The notes under the pieces: generated by a model
What the model saw: only the letters and a program-made list of their open reading frames with translations
The model's database searches: none
What the model was told of the DNA's origin: nothing
Shown: positions 1-13,815 of the stretch, one piece after another
How positions within the stretch are numbered: position 1 is the first letter of the stretch
Layout of the letters: each line of letters opens with the position of its first letter
Assembly (NCBI GenBank): GCA_036925085.1
Contig: JAUPFP010000115.1
Span: forward strand, 124,001 to 188,000
Source of the DNA: Brachycybe producta
Lineage: Eukaryota > Arthropoda > Diplopoda > Playtdesmida > Andrognathidae
Length of the DNA stretch: 64,000 bases
Direction: 5' to 3'
Translations under genes and position numbers: made by a program

Positions 1-86
1 ACATATCTTTATATCATCCATTTCTTCATCATGTTTCATATTTAGATGTTTTCTTTATTGTGTGTCTTCTATAGTTGTTATTTGAA

Positions 87-377
87 CTCGGATTTTTATG
101 CAATATCAAGCAAATGTTTCTCAATCTTTGGCCCAAGGGCCAATCCCATTTAGATTTTTAGATCAACCAACAATTTTTTTTTTTTCCAATCAAAAATACT
201 GGTAAGAGGCTAGAACTTTTAAGTGGCAACTGATAGTAACAATACATCTACTTTCTAACCAGCCTTTTAAATTAGAAAAAAAAAAGCATAATTGCAGTTG
301 CTCTAGTGTTTACTTCACAATTGGCACTTGGGCCACACATTGAGAAACACGTCTTTGATATTGCATAAAAATCCGAG
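87..377. mobile_element. Family C foldback MITE, copy 1
   Basis: The ends are inverted copies: CTCGGATTTTTATGCAATAT at the left matches the reverse complement of the right end. The inner arms carry ATGTTTCTCAAT and its mirror CATTGAGAAAC, then GGCCCAAG and CTTGGGCC. About 290 bases with no coding capacity. Related copies occur near 11,060, 21,680 and 53,214. Confidence 0.75.
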
Positions 378-624
378 CCCTAGTTATTATTTATATCTTG
401 AAGTTTGCCTTGAAATATGTAAGATGAAAAGAAAAAAAGTTTAGCTTTTAATACAGTATAATCATTCCTTCATTAAAGTCAGTAGCATTGAAAAATATGT
501 ATGTCTTCTTAGTCACGACTTAAATAATATTTCTAAAATTTACTTTTTTATTAGAAAAACTCTCAATACAAAAAATCAGTAAGTTAAAAAAGGAAATATT
601 TGCAACTTTGGTGATGTAGAAACA

Positions 625-808
625 TAAATTCAAGAAGGAAACTTAGCACTTGAACTGCAACTTGAACACTCTGAACTTTTGGTTTCAACGTAGAAATTTT
701 TTTATTGAGTACCTTTTTTGCAAGGGTTCTTTCTGTGTTAGAACCTTGCTTAGAGGGTTCAAGTTAAAAGTTAATGTGCCATGTTTCTTTCTTGAATTTG
801 GGGTTTGT
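625..808. mobile_element. Family B MITE, copy 1
   Basis: The left arm TTCAAGAAGGAAACTTAGCA with CACTTGAACT is mirrored on the right by GGTTCAAGTTAAAAGTT and TTTCTTTCTTGAATTTG. About 180 bases, non-coding. Recurs near 13.5, 15.1, 36.9 and 61 kb. Confidence 0.65.
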
Positions 809-3800
809 AATTGTCGAATTTAAAAAAAAACTGTGCTGCTCAAGTACATTACTATAAAAATTAGCTGAATCAGCGGTTTGATTTGTTGAATACCAACTAA
901 ACTGAACTTTGAACTTGAAATATATTTTCAAGGAAGGTCAATTGCCATTAGCTAAAATAAAAATAATAATAATACTCAATACACGGACATAATTTATTAT
1001 ATAAATGTTTATTACAACATCATTTGAATAATGTATATGTCATTCTTAAAAGACTACTCATAAATCATTTTTGATATGGAAAAAGTTATTCAAAATATTT
1101 CTTTTGATTTTGTCTTCACATTCATTTTTTATGGTGAAAAGAAATCTGCATTCCAAATTAAATTATTTGAAAAATTTATTTATAACTTAGTTTTTTTTTG
1201 GTCAATTTTTTTTTTACTTGTGTAGTGATTATTTTGGTACCAGATTTTCATTTGGTTTTTGACATCACTTTACCAACAAAAATAACCTGTATTTATATAA
1301 ATAACAAAATGAAAACTTCTGTTGATGTCTGTAAAGGTTTGTTGGTGCAAATGTCATTGTTGTGATGTAAGTAATTAGTAATTCTCCACATTACATTTGA
1401 AATTTTGTAATTTGTAATTGTAATTAATTACCGTTTTTAATGAAAAATGCAGTTATAAAAATTTTAAATTCCTTTACAAAGTACTTTTGTTTATGTATTT
1501 CAAACTATGTGTTTCTCAAACCACAAGAAACTAGAGTTAACTATTCCTAATTAATGTCAAATATGATGTACGTTTGAGCATCACTTTTCATATTCAGTTT
1601 TGTACTTGTTTTTGCATTTGGTGATGCAAATTTTTCAGTCAACCTGATTTGCAATTGGAAAGTAATTGTAATGCTTTGGAAAAATGAGTAATTTTAATTA
1701 ATTTTTTTTAAATTTATTAATTGTAATTCATTTCTTTTTAAAACTTAGTAATTGTAATTAGTTTGTCACGAATTTAATTAATAATACAGTAGTAATGAAT
1801 TACTTTGAAAAGTAATATGTCCCAACAGAGGGCACTGTGCTGATTTCTGTTTCACTTTTGAGGGGGAAAAATACTGGACATAGAAACGAAACATTCCAGA
1901 CTAGGATTTCGAAGAAAAAAGCATTACACTTTTTTGTTCAGTAGTTGCATTTTTTTTTGATAACTTCTAAATTTGAACTAAGTTATTTGTGAAGAATTTT
2001 TATTGGTCTTTCAGCATTTTTTATGTTTTAAGAAGGAATGTTTAAAATACAGATGCTGAGTAATTCGATTTATGATTTTTCTATCTTTACGTGTTGTTTA
2101 GGTCCAAACAATTTATTTGTCAAAGTTTTTGTCATAAATAATTTATTTTATTAGTTTGATAGCCCTAGTCTCCAAGATTTTGTTAGGTCCTCATACAATG
2201 GCTTGTAAATTAGTACTTCCGATCTCGTCATATACCAACACCGTCTGTCAACACAAGATTACTGATTGAGTTATTTAAATGATGAGCTTGTTTTCTAAAA
2301 GTTGCATTAATGCAGACACACTAAAATCAAAAAGGGGCGTGGCAAATTAAAAAGGGCAAGTTTGTCAATATTCTCTGTCCCAATGGGCTCACTAATCAGC
2401 TAATTAGCCCACAATTGCTTATAAAAATAGTGATGATGATGATGACCGTAGTTGAAGTGTAACTAGGGTTCCTCATGCAAATTTAACTTCGAAAATTCAT
2501 TGCAAGTGAACTAGACAAGCGAGAATGGAACAGTTAGAAGCAGTGCATTCCCAAAGTAGTCTGGAAGGCAGGCATGTCTTAAATTCCAGTGTGCACTGCA
2601 TGCTTCAGTATCATATTGAATTCCTTTTCTCCTAATGGTGACATTTCATTGTACAACTAATGGTAATGCATTACCTAATTTCACCATAGTAAACTGGCAT
2701 TTTTCTCCCGATGAAATTTTCAGTTTAAAAATGGAAACACAATACCTTAAGGATTAATTTATCAGCATTTTGAAATGCTGTATATTTGGCCCGTTTAAAA
2801 AAAATGAAGATTAAAATGAAATTTAAATTATTTAATTATGATGTGCATCAAAACCAAATAATTAATTTTGACAACATGTGTGTTTTTTGCATCATTTGAG
2901 AAGAAAAAAAAAAGAATTAAGTGATGCAATTTTCAAACATCAATTATGCATAACACTTCAGATGAACAGGTTCTGATTTTTTTAGGTCTTCAAGACATTG
3001 AATATTATACACGATTATAACATTTTTCTTATTAAATTAATTGTATGTCCGAGTAACATTTCTGTTTGATATTGATGAGATTAAAAGAAGAAAAAAAAAC
3101 TTGGTAAATAAGGTGGATCCGTTATTGCGTGAAAGCAAAAAAGAAAATATCGTGATATGGCCCACCTTAGAAAATTGTACAAGACTGGATTGAAATTTAT
3201 TTATGAGCACAATTTATGACTAAAAGATAACCAGAAGACAGAAATTGCGCCAAAAAAACCAACATTTTCATTATGTTTTAAAGGGAAATTCAAGTATGCA
3301 GACTTCCACCTGATCAATGTCAATTTACCTTTTAAAATATTGGTCATGGTCTCATACAGTATGTTGCTTATGTATTATATTTTATTTTTTGCTACTGGAC
3401 ATGTCACGATATGTGTGTGTATCAAATACTTCTAAAAACATGTGGAAATTTCGTAACTAAAATTAAGGCATATATCACAAATTGAAGTAGAATATAGCCT
3501 AAAATAACAAATTTCTTTTATTACACAACCCTTGTAGTTACAGTAACATAGTGTCAGTATACTTAATACTGTCTAGCAGGATAATAATTGCTTTTCAAAT
3601 TTGTTTTTACATTTTCACACATTAAAAAATGATTTTAGGTGGTTTAAAAGTGTGAAGGTTTGTCTTTCAGAAGGAAAATTAAGATAAACTTTAAGGTCTT
3701 TTAGAAACTAGAAGCGAAAATTAAAAAAATTATAAAAAGTTAAGTTTATTTTGTATGAAAATAATCCAACTTTAATCAGATGACTTTTTTTCATTTTTTG

Positions 3801-5035
3801 GCCTATGAAAAGTTCATTTTCAAAGATATTAACTATAGTTCATAAAACATGTTATGACTGTATTTCAATAAACGAACTGGGTTTTCTCAAGTAGAAGCGT
3901 AAATACATCACTTTTAAGAGTATTTTCGTGGTCTTATGGACCACAATTTTAAAAACGTGTCTGCTAATGTCTAAAAACTTAGGTATTTTTCAAAGTGCTA
4001 TTAAAAGTTTAAAGTACTTTTAAAAATACCCTAATGTAATTCACTTACTCTTTACTTTCAAAAACACATTTTAGCTTTTCTTCATAATGTTTTGAAGGTG
4101 CACTTTTAGATAATCAAATTAGGTAATTTTCAAACCAAGTTCAGAGAAAAACCAAGTTTTGGTGGACAATGATTTTCAAATTATCATCAATTGTTTTGTT
4201 TTTTTATAAGTATGATTGTGAAATTATTTCTAGCATTATTCATTTACCTTTCTAGTTTTTAACAAGTTTTGAATTAATTTTTATAAAATTGTTTCTCAAA
4301 AAACGTTTGCCTCATCTGAGCTAATGAAGGCAAAATATTTTATTTTTTGTCAATTTGGTTTGTTTGAAATATAAAAACTAATTTCATGATATTTGTTAGC
4401 TCAATACAACTGTAGTTTCGAAGTCTACATTGCATTGTTCCTAATGTTTTCTATTGACATTAATATTAGCACATTTGTGAATTCATATACAGTATAATGG
4501 GATCATTTCTATGGCATATCAGATTGATTAATACGTAATATTCCATTTAGGTTATAAATTGCACGATTGTCTCTGACTAATTGTACAAAATTCAAATATT
4601 AATGTTCTATCAGATTTTTTTTTTCTGTTTAAAAAAATCCGGAAGAAATTTCACTTTATAAAAAAATTAAGTCATTAAAACTGTATTGTCTTGATGATTA
4701 TAGTTTTCATTTTTGAAAGGGAAGATTGTTACAATACTTATCTTGATATATAATTTATTTCCTATTCACTTTGGTTTTTGCGCTATTATAGTTAGTGTAG
4801 ATTAACTCATTATTATATAGTTATCAATTGCTTATTATTGATACACTTCTTGATAAAATACATTTAAAAAAAATTCTAAAAAGTACAATAGCTTTTTATT
4901 ACCCTGTATTTTAATAACTTAATAAGTTCAAAAAAGTGAGTTTTTCGTATCTATCATCCTAAATCTAAATCAGTCATCTTTTATAACCTGATTGTATCAG
5001 TTTTATGTATATTACCGCCAAAGTGTAAAGTTAGT

Positions 5036-5575
5036 CATTTTACAAAATTACTACCAAATGTGCAAAATCACCAATTTCATAGTAAAAGTGCATTATTCTA
5101 ATTGTTTTTGGCAATAAACAAAATCAACATTTTGACAGCAAGACTACATAATTGCTAGTATTTTAGCAATGTCAATTTGGCATTGTCAATTTGGCAGTAT
5201 TGGTGCTTAATTGCTAATTTTTTAGGCAATATACTGAATGTTTATAACAACACACACATTATCTAGAAAATTCTGTTGTTTTAGATATTCTGAACATTGC
5301 CTGTGCCTGATGTGCACATCACATCACTTGTAGCAAAAAAAGCTGCAGAATTGCATTATTGGTTGTGTTTTCGGCAATACACAAAATCACCATTTTCATA
5401 CTAAATCTGCATAATTGCTTTCATTTTTAGCAATGTACAGTTATCCATTTGGCAGTATAGCTGCATTATTAAGTACTAACTTTTTAGAGAAAATACAAAA
5501 TACCTTTAACAACAAGCACATTATCTTGAAAATTTTGTTGTTTTAGGCATTGTGAACATTGTCTGTGTCTGATAT
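5036..5575. repeat. Degenerate tandem repeat, unit about 260 bases
   Basis: Two diverged units carry the same ordered motifs (GGCAATA-ACAAAATCA, CATAATTGCT, TTTGGCAGTAT, AACATTG-CTGTG). The first unit starts near 5,105 and the second near 5,366, with a partial unit before them. No coding signal. Confidence 0.55.
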
Positions 5576-6540
5576 TTCACTTTAGTTTTAACAAAATTTA
5601 TGTTACTAGGGTGGGTTAACAACTACGTATAATTGGTTTTTTTTTCTTTCCATTCAGAGATAAAATAATTTTTTTTTTCATATAAAACATGGTTTTAGTT
5701 TAAATTTGCCCTGAAGTCTATCAGAGAAATCGCAAGTTAAATTTCTTTTTGTGTTAAAGTTGTTTCTAAAGTTTCTTCAACCCTTTTAGAATGAAAGAAA
5801 AAAAAGGTGACCGGGTCATTGGAAAAAAAGGCGAAAGTTTAGGGGAGAGTCTGTGGAATAGGTCAAGTTCATGCTCACCTAAAAAAACCAGTTGGCATTT
5901 TCAGTTATTATTATTATTATTATTGTTAATATTTTTTATTATACATGTTTATAGGCTTATAGCTCAAGTGCCGTTATTTCTGTCAGAAAGTCCATCACTA
6001 GGTTGTAATCAGTAATTGGACAGTGAGCGCCTGTAAAAAAAATCTATGGGGGCGGGGGTTGGTAGTAGGCCTACAGTATATACATTAATATGCAGTTCAC
6101 TGCCCTTCTTTTTTGGAGGGATGGCCATTTCTTTTTTATTAATTTTCTTAAGGTGCACATTTGTCTTGTAACATGCATCATGGGGGTGCTGTAATTGGTC
6201 ACTAAGTTCAAACTTTTTTAAAAAAAAAAGTGAATGCAAGTTTTTTTATTAGATTGAAAATCTTTAATAAAAAAAAGTAGTTTCTTGCTCTCAGACACTC
6301 TTTAAATGTAACTGTAATTTTTTTTTTTCAAAAAAAAAATATTTTAAGTCAATATTTTTTAATTTTAATATTTATTAAATATGGAGAGTCTCAATTATTT
6401 GTAATGAAAGCGTCATTTGTAGAATGTATAAATTAAAACAATTACATTTTTTCGCATTATTAGCTCACATGATTCAATCAGGAATATACTGGGTAGAAAA
6501 TCGTAGATTGGCAATTTCTGGCACCTGTTCTTTACCTCAA

Positions 6541-6560
6541 CCCCCCCCCCCCCCCCCCCC
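6541..6560. repeat. Homopolymer (C)20
   Basis: Twenty consecutive C residues, striking in an AT-rich setting; likely unstable in length. Confidence 0.95.
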
Positions 6561-7640
6561 TTCCCACAGACACACGCAAATTAACCAATTCAATACAGAA
6601 CCGAACATATTATGTTAAGTAGCTGTTAAATATTGGTAATCGTAAATTTACATTTCACAGTTACGCGAAACTCTTGAGGGTCACTCAATGGTTAGAGGGG
6701 TGCTTCTTAGCTTTTAGAGGCTCCATTGGGTTAAGCATTTTCTAGAGGCTCCCGGGGGCAGTTTGGAGAACATCTCTGGACCTTCATAATTTCGAGAGGC
6801 TTCTGCTGTCTTGTTTATCCGTTACCTTATTTTGTGTCATGTTGTTAACAATTAGCTTAAATTACAAAAATGTAGGTGTTAAAAGTTTTTGAAGTATGTA
6901 CAAAACGCATGTTACGTGCACTACTGGGCAGTGTACATGTATGAAATTTAAGATTTGGCATATCGGCGCCTAGAAGAACTGTCACAGGTGGCATCTGCCG
7001 CCTGACCACCCGGGCCAGTGCGTGCCTTTATTCAAACCTAAAAAGCATTTTCATGTTTTCAAGTTTTGAAGTGGACCCTAAATTTTTTTTTTCACTTAGA
7101 ACTATGGGAGTCAAATTATAGAAAGCAATAGCTTAAAAAACTAGTGACTGTCGGGCAATTGTGTGGTGTGGTTGGTGCCAACTTGGTGGTATTCACTGAC
7201 AAACAAACATCCACAGTTAATAATATGGTTGTGGCTTATAGTAATATTTTGCCTTTGAATATATATTAGGTATGTTGAACCGTATTTTATGATAATGTGT
7301 TGGTTTTTTAAAAAAAAAAAGCATTAAGGGGGCAACCCACTGTTTTTCTTGAAACAGCTATGCTCGTATTTTATTATAACACTTTTATTGATAGTTTTAA
7401 ACACATCTTCACACACCTTTAAAAAACCACTGAGAAAAAGTTATTACAAGTTATTTACATTAATTTGTATATGTTGTTTTTATTTGCATTACTTTTTATT
7501 TGATGTTATGTATTTTATGGTGTTTTGTTAATATTGGAACTATTCTTATCATAGAAGGAAACTTACTTTGAAGGTGACCATGTTGTGTAATTGACTAATA
7601 GTTTAAATGTTTTTTTTTCTCTAATCTGTCTCATTACTTT

Positions 7641-7771
7641 AGGGAAGAGTCACATACGCTGATAAACCACGAGATAATAGAAATAGAAGTACAAAATTTT
7701 GCGTTCCTTTACCACACAAATATACAGTATATGGCGCTTCAGATAAATTTAAGCGTGTGTGATTCTTCCCT
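7641..7771. mobile_element. Family F MITE, copy 1
   Basis: AGGGAAGAGTCACATACGCT at the left mirrors AGCGTGTGTGATTCTTCCCT at the right. About 130 bases. A second copy lies at 36.45-36.81 kb, and a similar element with GGCTGGATCAC ends at 34.3 kb. Confidence 0.7.
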
Positions 7772-9369
7772 TATTGTCAAAGGTTATAATATTTTGGCTT
7801 ACTTAATTTGTTGATTTTATAGAACATTTTATTTTAAGGTCATTCAAAAAAATTTACAATTTTGTTATTATTTGTAAATGTTTTTTTTTTATCAAAATCA
7901 TTTAAACATTTACGAATAATAATAACCAATATTTCTTATACATTTATATTAAATTTTATGATCCGTTTTAAATATTTTTGAAAGAATAGAATTTGTATTT
8001 GAAATTTTACCTCTATTAACTTGAAGAAAAAAAAGTTTGAGCTGAGTATAATAGCTAGTGATTTCATTATATAGTACAATAAACCTCTCACATAATTTAT
8101 AACGATGACTTGTTCTGTGTTTTTTCATTAATTACTATTATTTCCCCTACCTCTCCAAGTATAAAGTGTGAAAGCAATTTGAAAAAAAAAATTAAAGGTC
8201 TTAAAACAAGTGGTCAGTGGCCTACCATTGTTTTCACTTATTCTTTTGTCTCTTTAAAATAAATATATACAATAATATTGCGATGTCATTGACTAACAGT
8301 ATATTTGTTGAGTTTTTTGAATTGAACCATATAACTCTACCTTTAGGCATTTTTTTATCTATATTTAAATAAAACAAAAAGTGAAGAACCGTAATAGGTG
8401 GGGAATAACTGAAAGTGTTTTTCAGTGCCAAAAAAAAGAGGCCTATAGCCTCATAAAACAACATTTTTTTTTTCTCATCTTAGGTTTTATTTCTTTGAAA
8501 TAACTGTTTCTCTCTATAATTTACAGTTATTTAGTGTTAGAGAAGGTTGAAGATATTTTTTTTGTTGTTGAAACATTTCAGACATTAAAGAATCTCTCTT
8601 GCCAGACATTTTATGAGACTAAAAGAATGTTGCATTTATCTTTTTATATGACTGTCCTTACATCATTATGGCCCTGTATAATTTTTCTATACTAGTACTA
8701 GAGCTATAAAGAAAATTTACAGCATACATACAGATATATTATCTACAACTTACCAATATAACTGTTTTCTTTTTTTTAAATCTGTATCAGTAATAACTAC
8801 AAGTTTTGAAGGGAATTAGGTTAAAATTGGGTGTGGGATGTTTGTCACTTTTGATATTGGGCGTTCTAAATGGATCATAAACGTAACTGTGAATTTAAGT
8901 CGAAATACAAAGATAAAACTGGGCACTTGAACTTCAACTTAAACCTTTTGAACAGGGCCACAACCTATAAATGATTCGAGTGTCTTTTAGGCCCTATTTT
9001 GATTGGGTCAAAATAAGAGTTGAAAGTGAATTTTTATCCGGATGAAATTTTCAAGAATACTTAGAATTATAGCATTTCATTAAGAAAAAAATGACAAGAT
9101 CAAAATTCATTTTACCTCCTATATTGACCTTATGCCTATGGAAACAGACCATTAGCAGACTAAACGTACTATGTTTATTTCTTAAATTTAGATTTAAAAA
9201 AATTTCAACTGCGTTCAGCACAATTTTAATTAACAAAAATAATCTTCATTTATAATATTGAATGTAATTTCTCTTTAAATAAAAATTTAACAAAGTAAAG
9301 TTCTATAAGTTAAATATAAAATGTACAATACTATTGGGGTAACCCGTCATAAATGACGGGAGCACAATT

Positions 9370-9514
9370 CACAGACAATTGTGCCCAGCATTAGGATTTC
9401 TTTTCCTCCGCTCTTTTATGCTGTCAGACCATGTAACAAATCCAATTAAAAATTGATGACGTTCATGAAAGGGCTGAGCAAAAGAAATTCTGATGCTGGG
9501 CACAATTGCCTGTG
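9370..9514. mobile_element. Short hairpin element with about 35-base inverted arms
   Basis: The left arm CACAGACAATTGTGCCCAGC continues as ATTAGGATTTC. The right arm is its reverse complement with about four mismatches (GCTGGGCACAATTGCCTGTG at the outer end). About 145 bases in total. Probably a MITE; a structured RNA gene cannot be excluded. Confidence 0.6.
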
Positions 9515-11060
9515 ATAAACTGTAGTTTAATTTTGCTACTCTTATCCCCTCCCCTTTTTATATTTGAAAGAGAAAATGAGTTTTTCATTTTCTCTAGTGT
9601 GCGCATGCACGTCGTTTGTTCCTTTTTTACTCCTTTCATTTCAATTTCAGTTTCCCCCTCCCCCATTTTTCCTCTCTCCACGTTTCTCTCTCTCTCTCTC
9701 TCTCCCCATCTACACTTTCCAACCTTTTTCCCCCTCTCCACTTTAATATCATGGGGTTCTTGGTGGGGAGTGTGCAACATATAGTTGACCTTGAGAAAAA
9801 AAAGCAGTTCATTTATTCAAATTTAAATAAATTCCGACACAGCGTTAGTTCCCTCACACACACAGACCTGGGATATTATATATATAATAATAATTTTTGC
9901 TAGCCAAGTCAGTGGATAATGTTTTAGAATTTTCTCCATAATTTATATCAACTCTTTTAAGTTGAAGATCAACTGAGGCTCATTAAAATATCTTATACAT
10001 AATAATAATAATAATCTTGAGCTGGTAATGATGACATGTTTTGCATAAATTTTCTTTATAGCATTTTTGATGTTATTTACAGTAATAGTACTGGTGATAT
10101 GACCAATGAATATTTTTCTAGTATAATAAGTGTTAAAGCATGTTACTTTTATGAAGACACATTTGCATATAAAACATATGCAAATTATAAAACCTAAAGA
10201 AAAAATGAAAACCAGTCAACCAATGATTACTGTATGTTTACAAATGCAAATTTTGAAAAAAGCCTACCACTGAGCCAAATTTGCATAAACGTAGGCTTAT
10301 ATTAAAGTAAAAAAAAAAGATAGTTGATGGATTTTATACAAGATTCTTTTTTTTTTATTTCAAACCACATTCCTTTATTTCAACTTGACCCTGTCTTACT
10401 GTTACTTAACCCACCATTTTCATTTTTTTGGCCCACCCAAATATGATGTATTATTACTAGAAAGCAAATTCATTTTTCATAATATGCCAATGCACTTTGG
10501 TAACATTGAAAAACAAAAACAAAAATAAGATGGCGCTGAAATATTGTTATGAAAAATTAATTAAAAAAGTCTACCAACTCTTAAAACATGGCCATTAAGA
10601 CATTGATGCAATCTTGACCTTTAAAAATGACCAAACACAAATTTTATGTAAATTATCTGTCGGCTGAATAGTCTGGCTTAGAAAGCTACACTCAAGCTTA
10701 AATTTGTTAGTATGTTACACATGAGGTTATAAACTTATGAACAAAGTTTTTCACGGTCAAGCTGTTCATGTGCATGAAAAATCATGTAACCCAAAGGCAT
10801 AAATAAATAAAAGCATTTGCATAAACAGTATAAACATGGCATAACATTTGAGAAATTTCCATATTTGGATATCTTGTTTAACAAATATCTATTTTCAGGT
10901 GACAGATGTTCGAAATTTAAAAGTTGTAGAAATCATAATGTTCCATATTTACAATTAATAGAAAATCGGAATTAAAGTTGTTATTTGACAAACTTGTTTA
11001 AAAAAACTGTTTCCACTTTTGGTACTAATTTACCAAACTATATTTATACCTAATTACTAA

Positions 11061-11310
11061 GACTTGGATTTTTATGTAATATGAAGTAAATGTTTCTCAA
11101 TGTGTGGCCCATGTGCCAATTGTGAAGTTATCCTCATCAGTAGAGCAATTGCAATTATGTTTTTTCTAATCAAACATTCTGGTTAGAAGCTAGATGTCGT
11201 GCAACTATCAGTGTCAACTAGTTCTATTTTCTAGTCAGTATTTTTTTTAGAAATAGCAGTTATTATAATGATGGTGATTAGAATTGGCTTTTGAGCCACA
11301 GAATGATTAA
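11061..11310. mobile_element. Family C foldback MITE, copy 2
   Basis: It repeats the family C left arm (TTGGATTTTTATG, AAATGTTTCTCAATGTGTGG, CCAATTGTGAAG) and the central GAAGCTAGATG. The right arm is decayed but ends in ATTGGC-TTTGAGCCACA. Confidence 0.65.
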
Positions 11311-13489
11311 TTTACATATATACTCATTTTAAACATTAATTAAGTTTCCTGATGACGTGCCAGTAAAAATATACTTTGTAAATTTGTTACTAGAGGGCTC
11401 ATATATCATAACTTTGCTTGAAAATATAGTTTCCCAAATTTAAAGGAAAATGCTGTACTCGCAAAAATTATGTTTATTTTAATTCAGCTTATGATGACAT
11501 TTTATTGATACAATACATGTTCATAACAATATATAGATTAATGTTTTCATCACATATATTATGTTATAAATCTAATTGTATTTCTCAAATAGCATCATAG
11601 CCTTGGAACTGCAACTGTTTCAATCAATTGATTGAATAAGCATTTAAAATTGTTGTATCATTCAGTTATATCTTAATAAAAGTACTTGCAGAAGGCATTA
11701 CAAGTAAATTCTTTTTTTCAAAAAAATGTCTAATATTTACAATGGAAAAACCATTAATATGTTTATTAGATTATTTCTTCAATAGAACCGGATGCATCTG
11801 AACTGGAATATTTTCAACAAAAGCGGCTCAGTAGTTTTATTTATTGCAAAAGATTGTTAGGGTTGAATTCAAGAACAAAATGAAATTCTGCACATGAATT
11901 TTTAAATTGAACTCTCAGAAGTGCTGAACATTGTTCTAACAAATAAAAAAAAATACTTTAGTGAGAACAATTGATCAGTAAGTCGAAAAAAATTATGCTT
12001 TTTTCAATCAAAAACTGTTTAGAAGCTAAAATCTTAAGAGAACTCTTGGTGTACATGACAATTACCTCTAGGTGAAATCTAGCCTCTCAATATTTATTGT
12101 TATTGATCAGGGCTTTTTCTCTGTTGGAAGCCTGCTATGGGGTTTCAATTGCCAAGTGTTCTTCTTGAATTTGTGCCTTAGCCACATGTACTCTTTTTTT
12201 GCGCCTCATTATTTAATGTATAGTATAACTTCCACCCTATTGGGAACTTTTTGGGCTTTTGGGCAAGGTTGTTTGCAAAAAAAAAAAACAATTTAATAGG
12301 TTGGACCCTACATAGAGTATTTTGTGTATTGCATTGAATACCTCATGCAGGTGATTTCAAGACTGAAGACACGTACTTCACGTGACTCAAACATGTTAAA
12401 ATTCATGTAGCCCACATGTAGGCATCATAAACAGCCTGCTGATGCCCTGAAAAAAGGACCATCCCTCTGTTTTACTAACATTGCCCTAAATACCAATGTA
12501 AAAATAGATTTTCCTCCCTTCTAAATTTTCAATGTCTTGATAACTTCTGGCTATTTAAACTTCAAAGTGGGCTCTTTGGAATATCCACTTTCTTATCTAT
12601 CACACATATCGAGGTTCCACAACCATTTTATGTGTCATTGTCATACACTGGTCCTTTTAACTTTTTTGTTACCATTTCCAAAAACTCAATAGTCAATAGA
12701 CGTACATTTCTAAGATGACATATTTGTTTTCTTCTTTTCTGAAAGTGTCTGGTGAAATTAGCTTCTTGTGAATTTTGTCATCTGCATTGTAAAATTAATA
12801 TATTTGAAAAGTGGTTCTTCAAATAAATTTCTTAAATTTAGTTGACATCATTTTTGGGGACACATCTTAATTTTTTGACGTCATTGCAGCCAAAAACTGT
12901 TAAATTAGTTCAAAGCGTTTGACCTAGTGAATTTTTCAAATACATTGATTTCACCACACAAATTCCATTATGGTTTTAATTTTACTGGTTAATAGGCTTC
13001 ACTAGTTTGAATTGATACCTCATTATTAGGAAAAAATACTTGAAATATTTCATTAGAACTATAAAATGAATGAATATTTATTTGTTTGTTTGTTTGGAAA
13101 AATACATACCTCCAAAATTCATTTCTGGAACATATTGCAACATCATAATTAGAAATGTGTTTTGTGTGTCTTTCTCTCTCTCTCTCTCTCTCTCTCCCCC
13201 TCTCTCGTAAAAATAATTGAAAATACATCACAAGACTATTATGTAATTTTTTGTAGACATATAGGCACATTTTTAGACAATTTTCTTTTGAAATTAGCAA
13301 GTTTCTTGTTTTTTTTGTGTTGGTTTTTCTAAAGAAAAAAAGAAAAAATTTTGAAAACTATGTTTGAAAAAATATGTCTACTTCATAAGTATTAAGTATA
13401 TTAAGTTTTCTGTTTTAAATTTATGTATTATGTGTTTGTAATTTGTAAAGAGTTATCCGAGTTGCGTGTTGTTGAATCAGAGTATGGTC

Positions 13490-13815
13490 CAAATTCAAGA
13501 AGGATACTTAGTTAGCACTTGAAGTTCAACTTTGAACCTTTTGGACATGATTCCAACACGCACACAAAAACGGTTTTACTGAGTAGGCCCTAGTTTATGT
13601 TGGAACCCTGGCGCCTCATTAAAGAAACAATCACAAAATTGTGACAAATCATACAGTATGATGTTACTGATGTTACAATTTAATTTTGTGACCGTTCTAA
13701 GGTTATTATCTAGATGTGACAATTTACCATCATATGGCAGTCTTGTTTTCTTTCTGTAATGAGGCCCTCAGCTCAGAGGGTTCAAGTTAAAGTTCAATTA
13801 CCAAGTTTTCTTCTT
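13490..13815. mobile_element. Family B MITE, copy 2, interrupted by a family E element
   Basis: The left arm (AATTCAAGAAGGATACTTAG) runs to GTTGGAACCCTGG at 13,611. The right arm resumes with CTCAGAGGGTTCAAGTTAAAG at 13,770. The gap between them is occupied by a different inverted-repeat element at 13,613-13,765. Confidence 0.7.
13613..13765. mobile_element. Family E MITE, copy 1, nested in family B
   Basis: The ends GCCTCATTAAAGAAA and TTTCTGTAATGAGGC are inverted; the interior has AAAATTGTGACAA and its mirror AATTTTGTGAC. The related copy at 25,861-26,079 has the same ends. Confidence 0.75.

Larger units (their letters stand above)
1..9360. other. Gene-free AT-rich repeat region, part 1
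   Basis: No open frame here has a recognisable protein family, codon bias or splice context; the longest frames (74-76 codons) are low-complexity translations. The stretch holds poly-A and poly-T runs, a (C)20 tract at 6541-6560 and the inverted-repeat elements listed separately. A short GC-richer patch at about 6,660-6,830 has no identifiable content. A possible decayed family A element lies near 3,640-3,850. Confidence 0.7.

Noticed and set aside
1340-1820. TAATTAC-rich stretch as a homeodomain-binding cluster
   Set aside because: The same style of sequence recurs near 39,290-39,775 and 45,240-45,600, so it is better explained as a decayed dispersed repeat.
5791-6618. Short frames around the poly-C tract
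   Set aside because: Leu- and Pro-runs come from TTA repeats and (C)20; no coding evidence.
9463-9903. Several overlapping open frames on both strands
   Set aside because: They translate CT/GA-rich low-complexity DNA into Ser/Leu/Pro- or Glu/Arg-rich strings without domain or start context.
12989-13300. 103-codon minus-strand frame with Arg/Glu repeats
   Set aside because: Produced by a CT microsatellite; no supporting features.
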